Part shown: in pieces, positions 1 through 9,276 of the stretch
How the letters are laid out: every line of letters starts with the position of its first letter
Numbering within the stretch: the stretch's first letter is position 1
Assembly (NCBI GenBank): GCA_012800435.1
Contig: JAAZJH010000020.1
Span: 1 to 61,766 of the forward strand
Direction of reading: 5' to 3'
Length of the DNA stretch: 61,766 nt
Source: Clostridiaceae bacterium
Lineage (GTDB): Bacteria; Bacillota; Clostridia; Saccharofermentanales; DTU023
The notes under the pieces: model-generated
Seen by the model: the letters and a program-made list of their open reading frames with translations, nothing else
Databases searched by the model: none
Told to the model about the DNA's origin: nothing
Program-made: the position numbers and the translations under genes

Positions 1-237
1 AAACTGGACAGGGTTCGTGCAAACAGAAACAGGGCTCTTAATCTATTTGAAAAATTGTCCACAAATCGAAAAAACGAAGAGCCTGTTCTTGCTATGTTAT
101 GTGAAAATTGAATGCATACAAGAAAAGTAGTTCAGAAAAACAATTATTTATAGTTGAGTTTTCAAGAAAAGGATAAAGAAGGATAAAGTAGGAATTATTT
201 GAAAGTAATTAATACTATATCTGTTCAGACTCTCTGA
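1..237. other. Intergenic sequence at window edge
   Basis: I see no gene here. An imperfect inverted repeat (30-39 pairing with 77-85, one bulged G, about 37-base loop) followed on the minus strand by a T-rich stretch could end the CorC-like transcript, but the loop is long and the call is weak. A short direct repeat (AAGGATAAAG) occurs twice near 170-190. Confidence 0.3.
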
Positions 238-259
238 TCAGACTATCTGTTCAGACTCT
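218..259. repeat. 16-bp direct repeat spanning the stop codon of the CorC-like gene
   Basis: The 16-mer TATCTGTTCAGACTCT occurs at 218-233 and again at 244-259. The second copy encodes the last residues of the CorC-like protein and the first lies just beyond its stop codon at 238-240. It looks like a recent short duplication by replication slippage. Confidence 0.8.
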
Positions 260-1641
260 GCCTCTGGAAGAATATCTAAGCGTATGCGAGAAATACGCCG
301 ATCTTCCATCTCTATAACGGTAAATTTCAGATTTTTAAACGTGACGACCGGATGCTCGTCAGACTGAGGAATGTAACCGAGCAAAGAAAGAACAAAGCCG
401 GCGATCGTGTCAAAATCATCATCTTCTTTAAGTTCATCGATTGCCGGCACGTAGCGTCCTGCCTCACTTGGTGTTAACAAACCGCTGAAAACGTAGGATC
501 CGTCTGCGTTTAAGGTGACCATGTCCGTTGGCTTATCGTATTCGTCCTCTATGTCGCCAACGATTTCTTCAAGCAGATCTTCCATCGTTACGATGCCTTC
601 TGTTCCGCCATATTCATCGACGACAACTGCCATCGTAGTATGCTGTTGCTTCATTTCATTGAACAGTACATCAATGCGTTTTCCTTCAGGAACAAAAAAT
701 GCGGGGCGAAGAAGATGGAGTAAAGAAAAATCAGATCCACGTTTTTCTATCGGCACGTTCAGAAGAGCTTTAACCGATAGTACGCCGACAATATCATCAA
801 TATCCTCATCGTAAACAGGAAAACGCGAGTAAAGAGCGTTGACCACATGTTCTACCGCTTCTTGATAGGTAGCGTTAAGAGGTACAGCCTCAATGGAAAC
901 TCTAGGCGTCATAATTTCTGAGACAACTTTATCGTCAAAGGCAAAGATATTATTGATCAGAGTCGCCTCTTGCTTTTCTAGACCGCCACTTCCGGCTCCG
1001 GCTTCTACCAGAATTTTGATCTCCTCCTCCGTCACACATTCCGGAGAGTCTTTTGGATCAATACCCAATAGACGCAATACGCCATTAGTTGACCACTCTA
1101 AGAATTTTGTAAAAGGCAGAAAGACTACGTCAAAGAAACGGAGCACAACGGATATCCTTAAAGCGAACGATTCCGGGTGACGCAGCGCCAATCTTTTCGG
1201 AACAAGTTCACCCAAAACAAGCGTAAAATACGACAAAACAATTGTGATCAACACTACAAATAAGGTTCTTAACGACGGACTCTTCCCTGCCGTATCGGCC
1301 AACAGGTAAAGCCGATACGCGAGTTTATCTGCCGCAAACGCGCTGGACAAGAATCCTGCCAATGTGATTGCAACCTGAATTGTCGAAAGAAAGCGACTTT
1401 TATTATCGATAAAATGAACAAGTCGTTTTGCCCGTTCATCGCCACCTTCTGCAAGTTGACGAATTTTGTTGTCATTTTGCGTGACGACGGCCATTTCTGC
1501 CGCAGCAAAAAATCCATTGATGAGAATAAGAACAAAAATGAGGATCAAATCTAATATAAGCGGCTTTTGTAACGCTTCAATAGATGTCTGATTGTTGAGA
1601 ACAGCCCTCAAAAGAGGGCTCGTACAGCTACTGCCGTCCAA
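238..1641 (-). CDS. CNNM/CorC-HlyC family membrane protein with CBS domains
   Basis: This 467-residue protein has the usual order of the family: an N-terminal DUF21/CNNM transmembrane domain (about residues 25-205, several hydrophobic helices, with a [10 protein letters not shown] motif typical of the domain), a pair of CBS motifs (about 215-370, including a [12 protein letters not shown] segment and [20 protein letters not shown]), and a C-terminal CorC_HlyC domain (about 385-460). Relatives are implicated in magnesium or cobalt efflux; several were named haemolysins without a demonstrated lytic role. The frame starts with TTG at 1639-1641, and the SD GGGAGG lies about 10 bases upstream, which supports that start. 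It is preceded by an untranslated leader of about 150 bases that may be structured. Family certain, transported ion not established. Confidence 0.93.
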   Translation of the reverse strand: MDGSSCTSPLLRAVLNNQTSIEALQKPLILDLILIFVLILINGFFAAAEMAVVTQNDNKIRQLAEGGDERAKRLVHFIDNKSRFLSTIQVAITLAGFLSSAFAADKLAYRLYLLADTAGKSPSLRTLFVVLITIVLSYFTLVLGELVPKRLALRHPESFALRISVVLRFFDVVFLPFTKFLEWSTNGVLRLLGIDPKDSPECVTEEEIKILVEAGAGSGGLEKQEATLINNIFAFDDKVVSEIMTPRVSIEAVPLNATYQEAVEHVVNALYSRFPVYDEDIDDIVGVLSVKALLNVPIEKRGSDFSLLHLLRPAFFVPEGKRIDVLFNEMKQQHTTMAVVVDEYGGTEGIVTMEDLLEEIVGDIEDEYDKPTDMVTLNADGSYVFSGLLTPSEAGRYVPAIDELKEDDDFDTIAGFVLSLLGYIPQSDEHPVVTFKNLKFTVIEMEDRRISRIRLDILPEAESEQIV

Positions 1642-1825
1642 TTGTGATTTACCTCCCGCGAATGTACCGGGTGACGTTCAAGCATAATCGCTCTTCTTTC
1701 GAGCATGGGATACTTCTACTATTGCCCCGCTTATCCATTCGATCAGGATGTCCATATCTTAGGGTTCATCCTCGCTACTTACGTCGATAGCATTCCCATC
1801 CTAACAAAAGATCCATAATGTCACA
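1642..1825 (-). promoter_or_regulatory. Promoter and candidate structured leader of the CorC-like gene
   Basis: On the minus strand a possible promoter, TTGTGA then 17 bases then TAGGAT, lies about 1799-1827. The transcript would carry about 150 untranslated bases that contain small hairpins, for example GCTA/TAGC near 1770-1790 and GCTC/GAGC with a GAAAGAA loop near 1690-1705, before the SD. I compared it from memory with the M-box, ydaO and yybP-ykoY consensus sequences and did not find their conserved cores. Confidence 0.35.
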
Positions 1826-1919
1826 AGTTATGTTTCATTTATGACAAATACCGCGCTTTTCCAATTTGAGCGACAAAAGCGACAAATTAAAAACTAATCC
1901 TTTTAGTGAGACGTGGTAT

Positions 1920-2480
1920 TTAATTTCCTGTTTTCACAAGATGTTTTCGAATATAAGACTCCACCTGCTTATAATTTTCCGGGGTGCAAAACAGCGCGAT
2001 ATTCTCTGTCCATGCACCACGAAGAAGAATCGTCCAACTTTTCGGCTTGTAATTAATCTTGGTGATGCGGCTCCAATTGATAAAAACTTCCTGCTTCGCT
2101 TGTGCGAGCATGCCGGCGCTTGCAATAGCGGGTTTACAGGAAAAAAGTCCCAGTGCAACGGTTAGCCAATTCACGATTCGATTCTTTTTTGCCTGTGTTT
2201 TCCGCGTTCTGCAAAGTGCTCCTTTATCGTTCAACTCAAACTCAACCTCATACTTCCCTCGATAGGTAACCATGATGAATAGCCATGTAAAAAACAGCAA
2301 CGCACCGATGAGCCCAAGTCCATAGAGAGCATAAATGCTTTTACCTGAGGTAAACCCAACAACGAGCGCAGTGATGCCGAAAGGGATGCCGATGGCGATT
2401 CCCAGTTGTTTCAAGATTATTTTGTTCTTGAAAATTGGAACACTGATTTCCCAACAAACGGTTTTTCCCATTTCGCTCAT
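1920..2480 (-). CDS. Small membrane protein with a C-terminal PH-like domain, function unknown
   Basis: I chose the ATG at 2478-2480 (186 residues) because AAGG sits six bases upstream; an upstream in-frame start lacks one. Two hydrophobic helices (about residues 24-45 and 48-72 of this version) form a hairpin in the membrane. The remaining cytoplasmic part ends in a segment (INWSRITKINYKPKSW, then LLRG and IALFCTPENY) resembling YcxB-type or bacterial PH-like domains, in which a short beta sandwich follows a two-helix anchor. I do not recognise a specific function. It stands alone between the CorC-like gene and tRNA-Lys. Confidence 0.7.
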   Translation of the reverse strand: MSEMGKTVCWEISVPIFKNKIILKQLGIAIGIPFGITALVVGFTSGKSIYALYGLGLIGALLFFTWLFIMVTYRGKYEVEFELNDKGALCRTRKTQAKKNRIVNWLTVALGLFSCKPAIASAGMLAQAKQEVFINWSRITKINYKPKSWTILLRGAWTENIALFCTPENYKQVESYIRKHLVKTGN

Positions 2481-2621
2481 TTCACGCCTTTTTTGTTTAT
2501 TGAAGGAAAATAACGCTATTATCATCCGGATCTTGATTCATAGACATCGCTCTTCGTTCATGTCCAAAGTAATGGGTATCAAAAGACGCTTTGGCATTGT
2601 TGAGATTCTCTATTAAGGCAA

Positions 2622-2675
2622 CAAACCGCGACTATGCATCGGTTCTGTTAGAACGTAACATCTATTATCGCGGTC
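2622..2675 (-). terminator. Possible terminator downstream of tRNA-Lys
   Basis: A 7-bp inverted repeat (ACCGCGA/TCGCGGT on the minus strand) with a long, partly structured loop lies just downstream of the tRNA and is followed by TTTGTT. The loop is long, so the assignment is tentative. Confidence 0.3.
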
Positions 2676-2691
2676 GTTTGCAAATATTTTC

Positions 2692-2767
2692 TGGTGCACC
2701 ATGGGGGATTCGAACCCGCGACCCACTGATTAAGAGTCAGTTGCTCTACCACCTGAGCTAATGGTGC
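2692..2767 (-). tRNA. tRNA-Lys (CTT)
   Basis: The minus strand folds as a complete tRNA: acceptor stem GCACCAT/ATGGTGC, D-arm TAGCTCAGGTGGTAGAGC, anticodon stem ACTGA/TCAGT with loop CTCTTAA (anticodon CTT), T-arm with GGTTCGAATCC, discriminator A and encoded CCA (2692-2694). Confidence 0.97.
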
Positions 2768-2778
2768 GAACGCACGCT

Positions 2779-2808
2779 ATTATAAAAGCTTTTATCGTAC
2801 TTTGTCAA
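2779..2808 (-). promoter_or_regulatory. Promoter of tRNA-Lys
   Basis: On the minus strand a perfect TTGACA (2803-2808) and a perfect TATAAT (2779-2784) are separated by 18 bases, with the -10 ending 11 bases before the tRNA 5' end. A second TTGACA lies 11 bases further upstream. Confidence 0.85.
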
Positions 2809-2947
2809 CTTTTGTCAACCGAGAATATGAAGGGTAATCAAACGGCATATTCTCTGTAAATTGATGAACGGGTCGAGCAGCAAAAGGCTCACAACATATG
2901 TCTTGATTCGTCGCAACTGTATAAATTGTAATCAGCAATAACCTTTA

Positions 2948-4135
2948 TTAAAGATCAAATGCTGCCTTTGCTTTCGCGAAGCAATCAATCGCAAAACGCA
3001 ATTCCTCTTTAGTATGCCCTGCAGATATTTGTGTACGAATGCGTGCTTTTCCTTTCGGTACGACAGGAAACTTAAATGCGACGACGTAAATACCAAGTTC
3101 CAACATATAGTCGGCAACTTCGATTGCTTTTACGGCATCATAGATCATGATGGGCACAATTGGATGGACGCCCGGAATTACGTCAAGCCCTATTTTCTCT
3201 ATTCCTTCACGGAAAAAGCGTGTGTTTTCATTGACGCGATCAATTAGTTCAGTATTATTCTGCAATTTTTCCAGCACCTTCAGCGATGTTGACGCAATCG
3301 CAGGCGCAAGTGTATTAGAAAAGAGATAGGGACGGCTCTTCTGGCGCAACCAATCAATGACTGATTTTTTAGAAAGGGTAAATCCACCGGACGCGCCGCC
3401 GAGCGCTTTGCCTAGCGTGCTTGTCATAATATCGATGCGTCCCATAACATTTTCAATTTCCGGGGTACCGCGTCCTGTTTTGCCCACAAAACCGGACGCG
3501 TGAGAGTCATCAACCATGACAAGTGCGTCGTATTTATCCGCCAGATCACAAATATCCTTAAGATTCGCAATGATACCGTCCATCGAAAAAACGCCGTCCG
3601 TCGCAATCAATTTGACGCGACAACCGGCCTCTTCGGCCTCCCGAAGACGCGCCTCCAGCTCCGCCATATCGTTATTCTTGTAGAGGTAACGCTTTGCTTT
3701 ACAAAGACGTATGCCATCAATGATGCTGGCATGATTTAACTCATCGCTTATAACCGCATCTTCAGCGCCAAGGATCGTTTCAAAAAGTCCTCCGTTCGCA
3801 TCAAAACAAGACGAATAGAGAATACAGTCTTCAAATCCGAAAAAATGAGAAAGCTCCTCCTCCAGCTTCTTGTGAAGCGTTTGTGTACCGCAAATAAAAC
3901 GCACGGAAGAAAGGCCGTAGCCCCAACGGTCATAACTAGCCTTTGCCGCTTCTATAAGTTCTTGGTCGTTAGCAAGACCAAGATAGTTGTTCGCGCACAT
4001 GTTAATGACGCCCCTCTGTTCGAGTGTATCAATTTTACTTCCTTGCGGAACCGTAAGAACACGCTCTTCACTGTAGACGCCCGAAGCTTTCAATGCCTCT
4101 AATTGCTCTTTAATGACTTTCAATCCCGTTTTCAT
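2948..4135 (-). CDS. kbl: Glycine C-acetyltransferase (2-amino-3-ketobutyrate CoA ligase)
   Basis: A PLP-dependent alpha-oxoamine synthase of 395 residues, the normal length. It joins glycine and acetyl-CoA to 2-amino-3-oxobutyrate or, in threonine breakdown, cleaves that compound with CoA. Visible family marks are [13 protein letters not shown] near the N-terminus, [18 protein letters not shown], the [16 protein letters not shown] aspartate/histidine motif and [13 protein letters not shown] with the Schiff-base lysine. The SD AGAAGG lies ten bases before the ATG. No threonine dehydrogenase (tdh), its common partner, is next to it; either it is elsewhere or the enzyme works in another direction. 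8-amino-7-oxononanoate synthase (BioF) is the nearest alternative, but there is no biotin gene around and the full-length match is better to Kbl. Confidence 0.93.
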   Translation of the reverse strand: MKTGLKVIKEQLEALKASGVYSEERVLTVPQGSKIDTLEQRGVINMCANNYLGLANDQELIEAAKASYDRWGYGLSSVRFICGTQTLHKKLEEELSHFFGFEDCILYSSCFDANGGLFETILGAEDAVISDELNHASIIDGIRLCKAKRYLYKNNDMAELEARLREAEEAGCRVKLIATDGVFSMDGIIANLKDICDLADKYDALVMVDDSHASGFVGKTGRGTPEIENVMGRIDIMTSTLGKALGGASGGFTLSKKSVIDWLRQKSRPYLFSNTLAPAIASTSLKVLEKLQNNTELIDRVNENTRFFREGIEKIGLDVIPGVHPIVPIMIYDAVKAIEVADYMLELGIYVVAFKFPVVPKGKARIRTQISAGHTKEELRFAIDCFAKAKAAFDL

Positions 4136-4260
4136 TTTGAATTTACCTTCTTTCTCTACGTGACTTAGGATGCGCGTTTCAAATATTCAGAGGTGCTTAC
4201 CCTTTTCAAAAGCAAGAAATACATGCACTCAAAGTGCCTCGGATCCTAATCACCATATGC

Positions 4261-6678
4261 TTAGCAGGAATGGACGGTAAGATGACGAACAGATGCGCGA
4301 TCGGCCAGATCTTTCGAATCGGATACGTACAACAGCTGTCGTGACGTTTCAAGCGTCCATTCCTCAAGTGCGTCAAACATGAGATCACGATACGCCGGTT
4401 CAACAGGAATGACAGGATTAATTAAGATAAGCGGCATTGACATATCCGATCCCGTTAAAACGCCTGCGTCCGCGAGCGCCATCCGAAACGCCAGATAACT
4501 CAATTCGGCAGGAGCTTCATCGAAAAGTGATGTATCTTCAGGCATTCTATCTTCTATTCTTTCTTGTACACGCCTTACCGGCATATTGGGCACGCGCATA
4601 CCTTTCTGAGGAAGGGCAACATCGGCTACAGGTACGGGAAGACCGGCTTGACGCCCTGTCAGACGCCCCAAAATCTCAATCGTTCGATGCATCACAAATG
4701 ACAGCCGGAGATTCTGCCGGCTATAAATCAAAGCATCAAGAAACCGTGATGCACTGTCATAGCGCAAGATATCGTCGTTAAGTGAATGGATCGTCGCAAT
4801 GAGTGATGTCTGCTTCCTCCTAAGACCATCAAGTCGTAACCGCGAATCTTCCTCACGTGTAAAACGTTCTTTTTTAGTTGCGATGTCATTCTGTATCTCT
4901 GTGATTTGACGCTCGGTCTCCGAACGCTCTTCAATGACGGCTTGTGCGCGTTCAGAATCGTAATTAAGCTCTAATGTCGGAGTGCTTTTTATCACAGGAG
5001 GCGCGTCACCGTCAAACGATTCCTTCTCTCCGTAAAGTTGACGGCACGCCTTCTCATACTCACGCTCCATCTCATCATCTGAGCGCCCATGCTTTAGATC
5101 GCCGATTTGTCTTAGAAGATCAGAAACACGCTCATTGTAGTGATCATTTGAATGTCGCTGCCGCATCAATGTCTCTAAAATATCGTCCATTTCTTCCATA
5201 CGGCTTGGCCCGGCATACGGTTTAACACTTAAAAGTAGATCACGCGACACGCGCGAAAGCTCGGAAGAAACAACCTCCAGTTGAATCATCACTTCGGTTT
5301 GCGCTGTTTCAAGTTCTTCAATCCTTTTTGTGATCGCGATATCCTCGTCTTTATTCATCTTAAGCGTCTGGTCAATCATTTGAAGGCGATCTTCCGTCTT
5401 ACGATGATCTTTCTTTACGAAAGATCCTGTCAATTGGGATGTTCGCCGGAATCTTTTTCCCCGGAATCTTTTTCCTATGAATGGCGCAATAAGGAAAAAC
5501 GCCGAGATAACGACTCCAAGAATCGCTAATACCATCCCGAAAGACTTGTCGGCAACGACAAGAAGAAGCCCAACTGCAAGAAGGAGCAAACCGCCTAAAG
5601 TAAACAAATGATGTGTCGTTGGAAATGCATCCTGTTTGTTGGTTTTTACAGGTGCACCGCGCACATATCGTCCGCGTCCCGTGCTTTCATGACGCGCAGA
5701 TCGATAGGCATCGTCGACATCTGCTTGATCTTTCTGTAAAGCCGCATGAAGCGTTTCACGTTCGACTAAAAGCTCGTTTGCCTCGCGCCGCGATAAAATA
5801 CGTCGGCGCTCTTCTTGATTTTTCTCATAATTGAGCGATTCAACCGATGATTCTAATTCAGCAACAGATTGTTCCAGTTCGCGCACATGTGAGCGCATTG
5901 TGTTGAGATCCGTCAATTCATGGACAGTAATATCGTGACCAAGGTTGGTTATACGTGCACCATACAGGCCGTCTCGCTGCTCAGTCTCTTTCAATTCCTT
6001 ACGCAGCGAAAGAAGCTTTTCATATTCCGATTTAATGGAAAGCAGCTTATTGGTCTTCTGCTCTTCGGCAAGGCGCCGCGAACGTCGCTTAAGCTGTTCA
6101 AGCGTCTTTTCAAGTTCCGCAATATGATTTGGCATATCCGCTTCGGGCATCGTATCCTGTCGCAGGGAGTGAATCTCTGCGGAGCATTCATGATATCCAT
6201 GACGCGCCAAAGCCAACGTACCCTTTTGTTCATCCTCACTTAATACCGACAATCGATAAGAAATCAGCCGACGTTGTAGCGCCATTAAAACATTCCGACG
6301 ATCTTCATCTGAAAGATCGTCACGTGCGAGCTGCTTCAAATCAAGTCGGTGAGCAAGCAGTTCGCTTTCTTTTCCCACGATGATGCCCGGAAGAAATGAA
6401 CTGCGGCTATCGTCCTGACCATCGGTTGAAACAGCAAATGGAGCATCAAAATAATCGAACACTAAAGTCCAAATCATTTGAGACGCGGAATCCGGCATGA
6501 GCGCCTTCCCTTTAACATCGAATCTTATAGATGGCAGAGGCGCCTGCAGAGCATATAAAGGGAAAAGGTCTATATCAGATGAACAAGCTTGGATAAAGGT
6601 GATGCCGCGGTAAATTTGTATACGGTTCGCGACTCTCGAGCCGCCCGTATCAGATAGTATAATTTCAGCAAGCTGCAT
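4261..6678 (-). CDS. YhaN/SbcC-like coiled-coil membrane protein lacking ATPase motifs
   Basis: 805 residues. The layout matches the YhaN family: an N-terminal strand-rich lobe (1-110), a long coiled coil (about 185-325), a pair of transmembrane helices (about 358-376 and 381-401), a second coiled coil (about 425-640) and a C-terminal lobe (about 715-805) resembling the second half of an SMC/Rad50-type head. Where YhaN relatives have the Walker A GPNEAGKST after a GLNVIY-like strand, this protein has GITFIQACSSDIDLF; where they have LILDDP for Walker B it has LILINPVIPV. The ATP-binding residues therefore appear lost although the frame is intact. No nuclease partner (YhaM or YhaO) is in the window. 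The relationship is my own alignment by eye; the function is unknown. Confidence 0.6.
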   Translation of the reverse strand: MQLAEIILSDTGGSRVANRIQIYRGITFIQACSSDIDLFPLYALQAPLPSIRFDVKGKALMPDSASQMIWTLVFDYFDAPFAVSTDGQDDSRSSFLPGIIVGKESELLAHRLDLKQLARDDLSDEDRRNVLMALQRRLISYRLSVLSEDEQKGTLALARHGYHECSAEIHSLRQDTMPEADMPNHIAELEKTLEQLKRRSRRLAEEQKTNKLLSIKSEYEKLLSLRKELKETEQRDGLYGARITNLGHDITVHELTDLNTMRSHVRELEQSVAELESSVESLNYEKNQEERRRILSRREANELLVERETLHAALQKDQADVDDAYRSARHESTGRGRYVRGAPVKTNKQDAFPTTHHLFTLGGLLLLAVGLLLVVADKSFGMVLAILGVVISAFFLIAPFIGKRFRGKRFRRTSQLTGSFVKKDHRKTEDRLQMIDQTLKMNKDEDIAITKRIEELETAQTEVMIQLEVVSSELSRVSRDLLLSVKPYAGPSRMEEMDDILETLMRQRHSNDHYNERVSDLLRQIGDLKHGRSDDEMEREYEKACRQLYGEKESFDGDAPPVIKSTPTLELNYDSERAQAVIEERSETERQITEIQNDIATKKERFTREEDSRLRLDGLRRKQTSLIATIHSLNDDILRYDSASRFLDALIYSRQNLRLSFVMHRTIEILGRLTGRQAGLPVPVADVALPQKGMRVPNMPVRRVQERIEDRMPEDTSLFDEAPAELSYLAFRMALADAGVLTGSDMSMPLILINPVIPVEPAYRDLMFDALEEWTLETSRQLLYVSDSKDLADRASVRHLTVHSC

Positions 6679-6971
6679 AATAAACCTCTACATACGGCGA
6701 TTGCCTTTTTCTTACTTTATCATGAAAAGCGACCATATTCCGCCTAATGTCATGCTTTTTCTCAAAACAACCATTTTTGCAGGATACAAGGTTAAACTTC
6801 ACGGTCGATTGACGAGTTTAGCAGCACAGTCGATGTGCCATATTATTTTGGTCATCCTATGGTTTTTTATTGTTCAACTTACGTTGGCATTCAGCTTATT
6901 CAGCTCCTGTTCACTGAAAGGCGGTTCCTCACTTGACACATTCTAATTTCCATTGATAATATAGATCCGTT
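6679..6971. other. Intergenic region before tRNA-Thr
   Basis: About 290 bases without a credible gene. It contains the 5' flank of the YhaN-like gene and, at its right end, the promoter of tRNA-Thr. An 81-codon frame on the plus strand has no SD and no recognisable product. Confidence 0.6.
6933..6960 (+). promoter_or_regulatory. Promoter of tRNA-Thr
   Basis: Perfect TTGACA at 6933-6938, 16 bases, then GATAAT at 6955-6960; the tRNA begins 12 bases later. Confidence 0.75.
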
Positions 6972-7046
6972 GCCGAAGTGGCTCAGTGGTAGAGCAATTC
7001 ACTCGTAATGAATAGGTCGTGAGTTCGATCCTCACCTTCGGCTCCA
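6972..7046 (+). tRNA. tRNA-Thr (CGT)
   Basis: Acceptor stem GCCGAAG/CTTCGGC, D-arm TGGCTCAGTGGTAGAGC, anticodon stem ATTCA/TGAAT with loop CTCGTAA (anticodon CGT), T-arm with AGTTCGATCCT, discriminator T and encoded CCA at 7044-7046. Confidence 0.95.
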
Positions 7047-7050
7047 TGTC

Positions 7051-7086
7051 AAACCCTTGTCAACGCGCCGTTACAAGGGTTTTTTA
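7051..7086 (+). terminator. Rho-independent terminator of tRNA-Thr
   Basis: Ten-base stem AAACCCTTGT/ACAAGGGTTT with a 12-base loop, running into a T tract ending near 7086; five bases after the tRNA CCA. Confidence 0.9.
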
Positions 7087-7159
7087 TTCCTTAGAAAACA
7101 TTCGTCGTAAAGCTCACAAACTTTGCGACGAATAATAAAGCTTCAGTTTCACTTTATTT

Positions 7160-7190
7160 AAAAGGGGGCATCTCGGCTGAGATACCCCCT
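7160..7190 (-). terminator. Rho-independent terminator of tkt
   Basis: On the minus strand the stem AGGGGG-ATCTC/GAGAT-CCCCCT with loop AGCC lies 27 bases downstream of the tkt stop and is followed by TTTTA. Confidence 0.8.
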
Positions 7191-7216
7191 ATGAGTTATG
7201 CAATCATCAACGATTG

Positions 7217-9211
7217 TTACTCTTTTTCAGCTAAAACATTCCGGCAAACATCGGCGATATTTTCCGCTGTAAAACCATATTCACGCATAACGTCATCGCC
7301 CGGCCCCGACATGCCAAACTGTTCGATTCCGACGACCGCGCCGTCAAGCCCGACATAACGATGCCATGAAAGAGGCGACGCAGCTTCAACAGCGACGCGC
7401 TTGCGAAGAGCAGGCGGTAAAACCTCGTTCCTATAGGCTTCATTTTGCGAGTTGAACACTTCCATTGAAAGAAATGATACCACGCGCGCTTGAACATTCT
7501 CCTCTTCGAGAAGATCAGCGGCATTGAGCGCTACTTCAACCTCCGAACCGGATGCCATGAGCACAAGATCGGGATCATCGCCTCCCTCACGAAGAACGTA
7601 AGCACCCTTCATCGCTTTTTCGGGGTCGGTCTCGCGAGAAACCATACCTTGACGTGACAACACCAACACGGACGGTCCTTCATACGCAAGTGCCTGTATC
7701 CAAGCAGACGCAACTTCTTTTCTCCCCGCAGGCCGGAAAACACGCACATCGGGAATGGAGCGCAACATCACCAACTGTTCAACCGGCTGATGCGTCGGGC
7801 CATCCTCCCCTACCGCCAAGCTGTCGTGAGTAAAAACATAGATAACCGGCAACTTCATCAACGCGGATAGACGCAATGCGGCCTTCAGGTAATCGGAGAA
7901 AACCAAAAAAGTCGTCACATAGGGACGAAAACCGCCGTGGAGCGCAATTCCATTCGCGATGGCAGCCATTGCAAATTCGCGAATGCCAAAATGTATACTG
8001 ACTCCTTTTCGGTTATCTGAAGAAAAGGACGCAGCTCCTTTGATCACAGTATTGTTCGAAGGAGCTAAGTCGGCGCTCCCGCCAAAAAGGCAAGGTGTTT
8101 TCGCCGATAGCGCATTCAGGATGCGACCGAATGAGGCTCGTGTAGCTTCATCATTCGGAACGACGTCAAGCAAATCCTCGAGTGATAAGCCGTCAAGGTC
8201 ACAGCCATTCATAGCCCGATGGAACTGTTCGGCAAGATCCGGATTAGCTTTCTTCCAAGCATCAAAAGTCTCATTCCAAGACGCTTCCTTGAATGCTTGT
8301 GCATTTGCCAAATTCTCCGTATACCGGAGAATTTCTTCCGGCACTTCAAAGGGCTCAAGATCTTCCGGCCAACCTAACGCTTGCTTCGTCAGAGCGACAT
8401 TCGCTTCTCCAAGCGGCGCGCCATGACAAGATGCCGAGCCTTCATGTGGAGATCCGTAGCCTATTTTCGTCTTGATAGTAATCAGTGAAGGGCGGTCAGC
8501 ACGTGAACGGGACTCCTCAATAGCACGTCCGATAGCGTCACAATCGTTGCCATCCGCTACTTTCAAGACGTGCCATCCGTAAGATTCAAACCGTGCGCTC
8601 ACGTCTTCCTTGAATGCAAGATCGGTTGAGCCTTCAATTGTAATGTCGTTGCTATCGTAGAGAACGATCAGTTTTCCGAGTTTAAGTGTTCCTGCCAACG
8701 ACGCTGCTTCAGCGCTCACACCTTCCATTAAGTCGCCGTCGCCACAGAGCACGTACGTGTAATGATCTACAATTTTATGTTCAGATGTGTTGTACGTTGC
8801 GGCAAGACGAGCTTCGGCCATAGCCATGCCGCACGCTATAGCAAATCCTTGGCCTAAAGGTCCTGTCGTCGTCTCAACGCCAACCGTATGACCGTATTCC
8901 GGATGACCTGGCGTACGGCTTCCCAACTGACGAAAGTCAGCGATATCGTCTCTCGTAATACCGTATCCGAATAGATACAGTAGAACATATAACATCGATG
9001 ACGCATGACCAGCAGAGAGAACAAAGCGATCGCGATCCATCCAGAAGGGATTTTTCGGGTTATGCTTCATATGATGTGCCCATAACTCATACGCCATTGG
9101 CGCAGCTCCAAGCGGCATTCCCGGATGACCCGACTTCGCCTTTTGAATCGCATCAATCGATAACACACGGATCGCGGCCGTTGCGCGATCATCCATTCGT
9201 CTGTCTTTCAT
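7217..9211 (-). CDS. tkt: Transketolase
   Basis: 664 residues, full length. Thiamine-diphosphate-dependent transfer of two-carbon units in the non-oxidative pentose phosphate pathway. The N-terminal domain shows the typical [20 protein letters not shown] opening and the ThDP/Mg motif [10 protein letters not shown]; the middle domain has [20 protein letters not shown] and [20 protein letters not shown]; the C-terminal domain follows. The start chosen has a strong SD, AGGAGG, five bases upstream; a second ATG five codons downstream (MDDRAT) is possible. It lies 65 bases downstream of secA on the same strand and ends at its own terminator. Together with the two prs genes it is the only pentose-phosphate function in the window. 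Confidence 0.98.
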   Translation of the reverse strand: MKDRRMDDRATAAIRVLSIDAIQKAKSGHPGMPLGAAPMAYELWAHHMKHNPKNPFWMDRDRFVLSAGHASSMLYVLLYLFGYGITRDDIADFRQLGSRTPGHPEYGHTVGVETTTGPLGQGFAIACGMAMAEARLAATYNTSEHKIVDHYTYVLCGDGDLMEGVSAEAASLAGTLKLGKLIVLYDSNDITIEGSTDLAFKEDVSARFESYGWHVLKVADGNDCDAIGRAIEESRSRADRPSLITIKTKIGYGSPHEGSASCHGAPLGEANVALTKQALGWPEDLEPFEVPEEILRYTENLANAQAFKEASWNETFDAWKKANPDLAEQFHRAMNGCDLDGLSLEDLLDVVPNDEATRASFGRILNALSAKTPCLFGGSADLAPSNNTVIKGAASFSSDNRKGVSIHFGIREFAMAAIANGIALHGGFRPYVTTFLVFSDYLKAALRLSALMKLPVIYVFTHDSLAVGEDGPTHQPVEQLVMLRSIPDVRVFRPAGRKEVASAWIQALAYEGPSVLVLSRQGMVSRETDPEKAMKGAYVLREGGDDPDLVLMASGSEVEVALNAADLLEEENVQARVVSFLSMEVFNSQNEAYRNEVLPPALRKRVAVEAASPLSWHRYVGLDGAVVGIEQFGMSGPGDDVMREYGFTAENIADVCRNVLAEKE

Positions 9212-9276
9212 ATTGACCTCCTGCGCTTCATGCGCTTTGCTTTGTTAACGCACCGGTCCCAACACCAGCACTAAAC

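Noticed and set aside
1642-1800. M-box, ydaO or yybP-ykoY riboswitch
   Set aside because: The conserved core sequences of these families were not found; only generic hairpins are present.
6701-6946. 81-codon plus-strand frame before tRNA-Thr
   Set aside because: No SD, no recognisable domain, located in promoter-type sequence.
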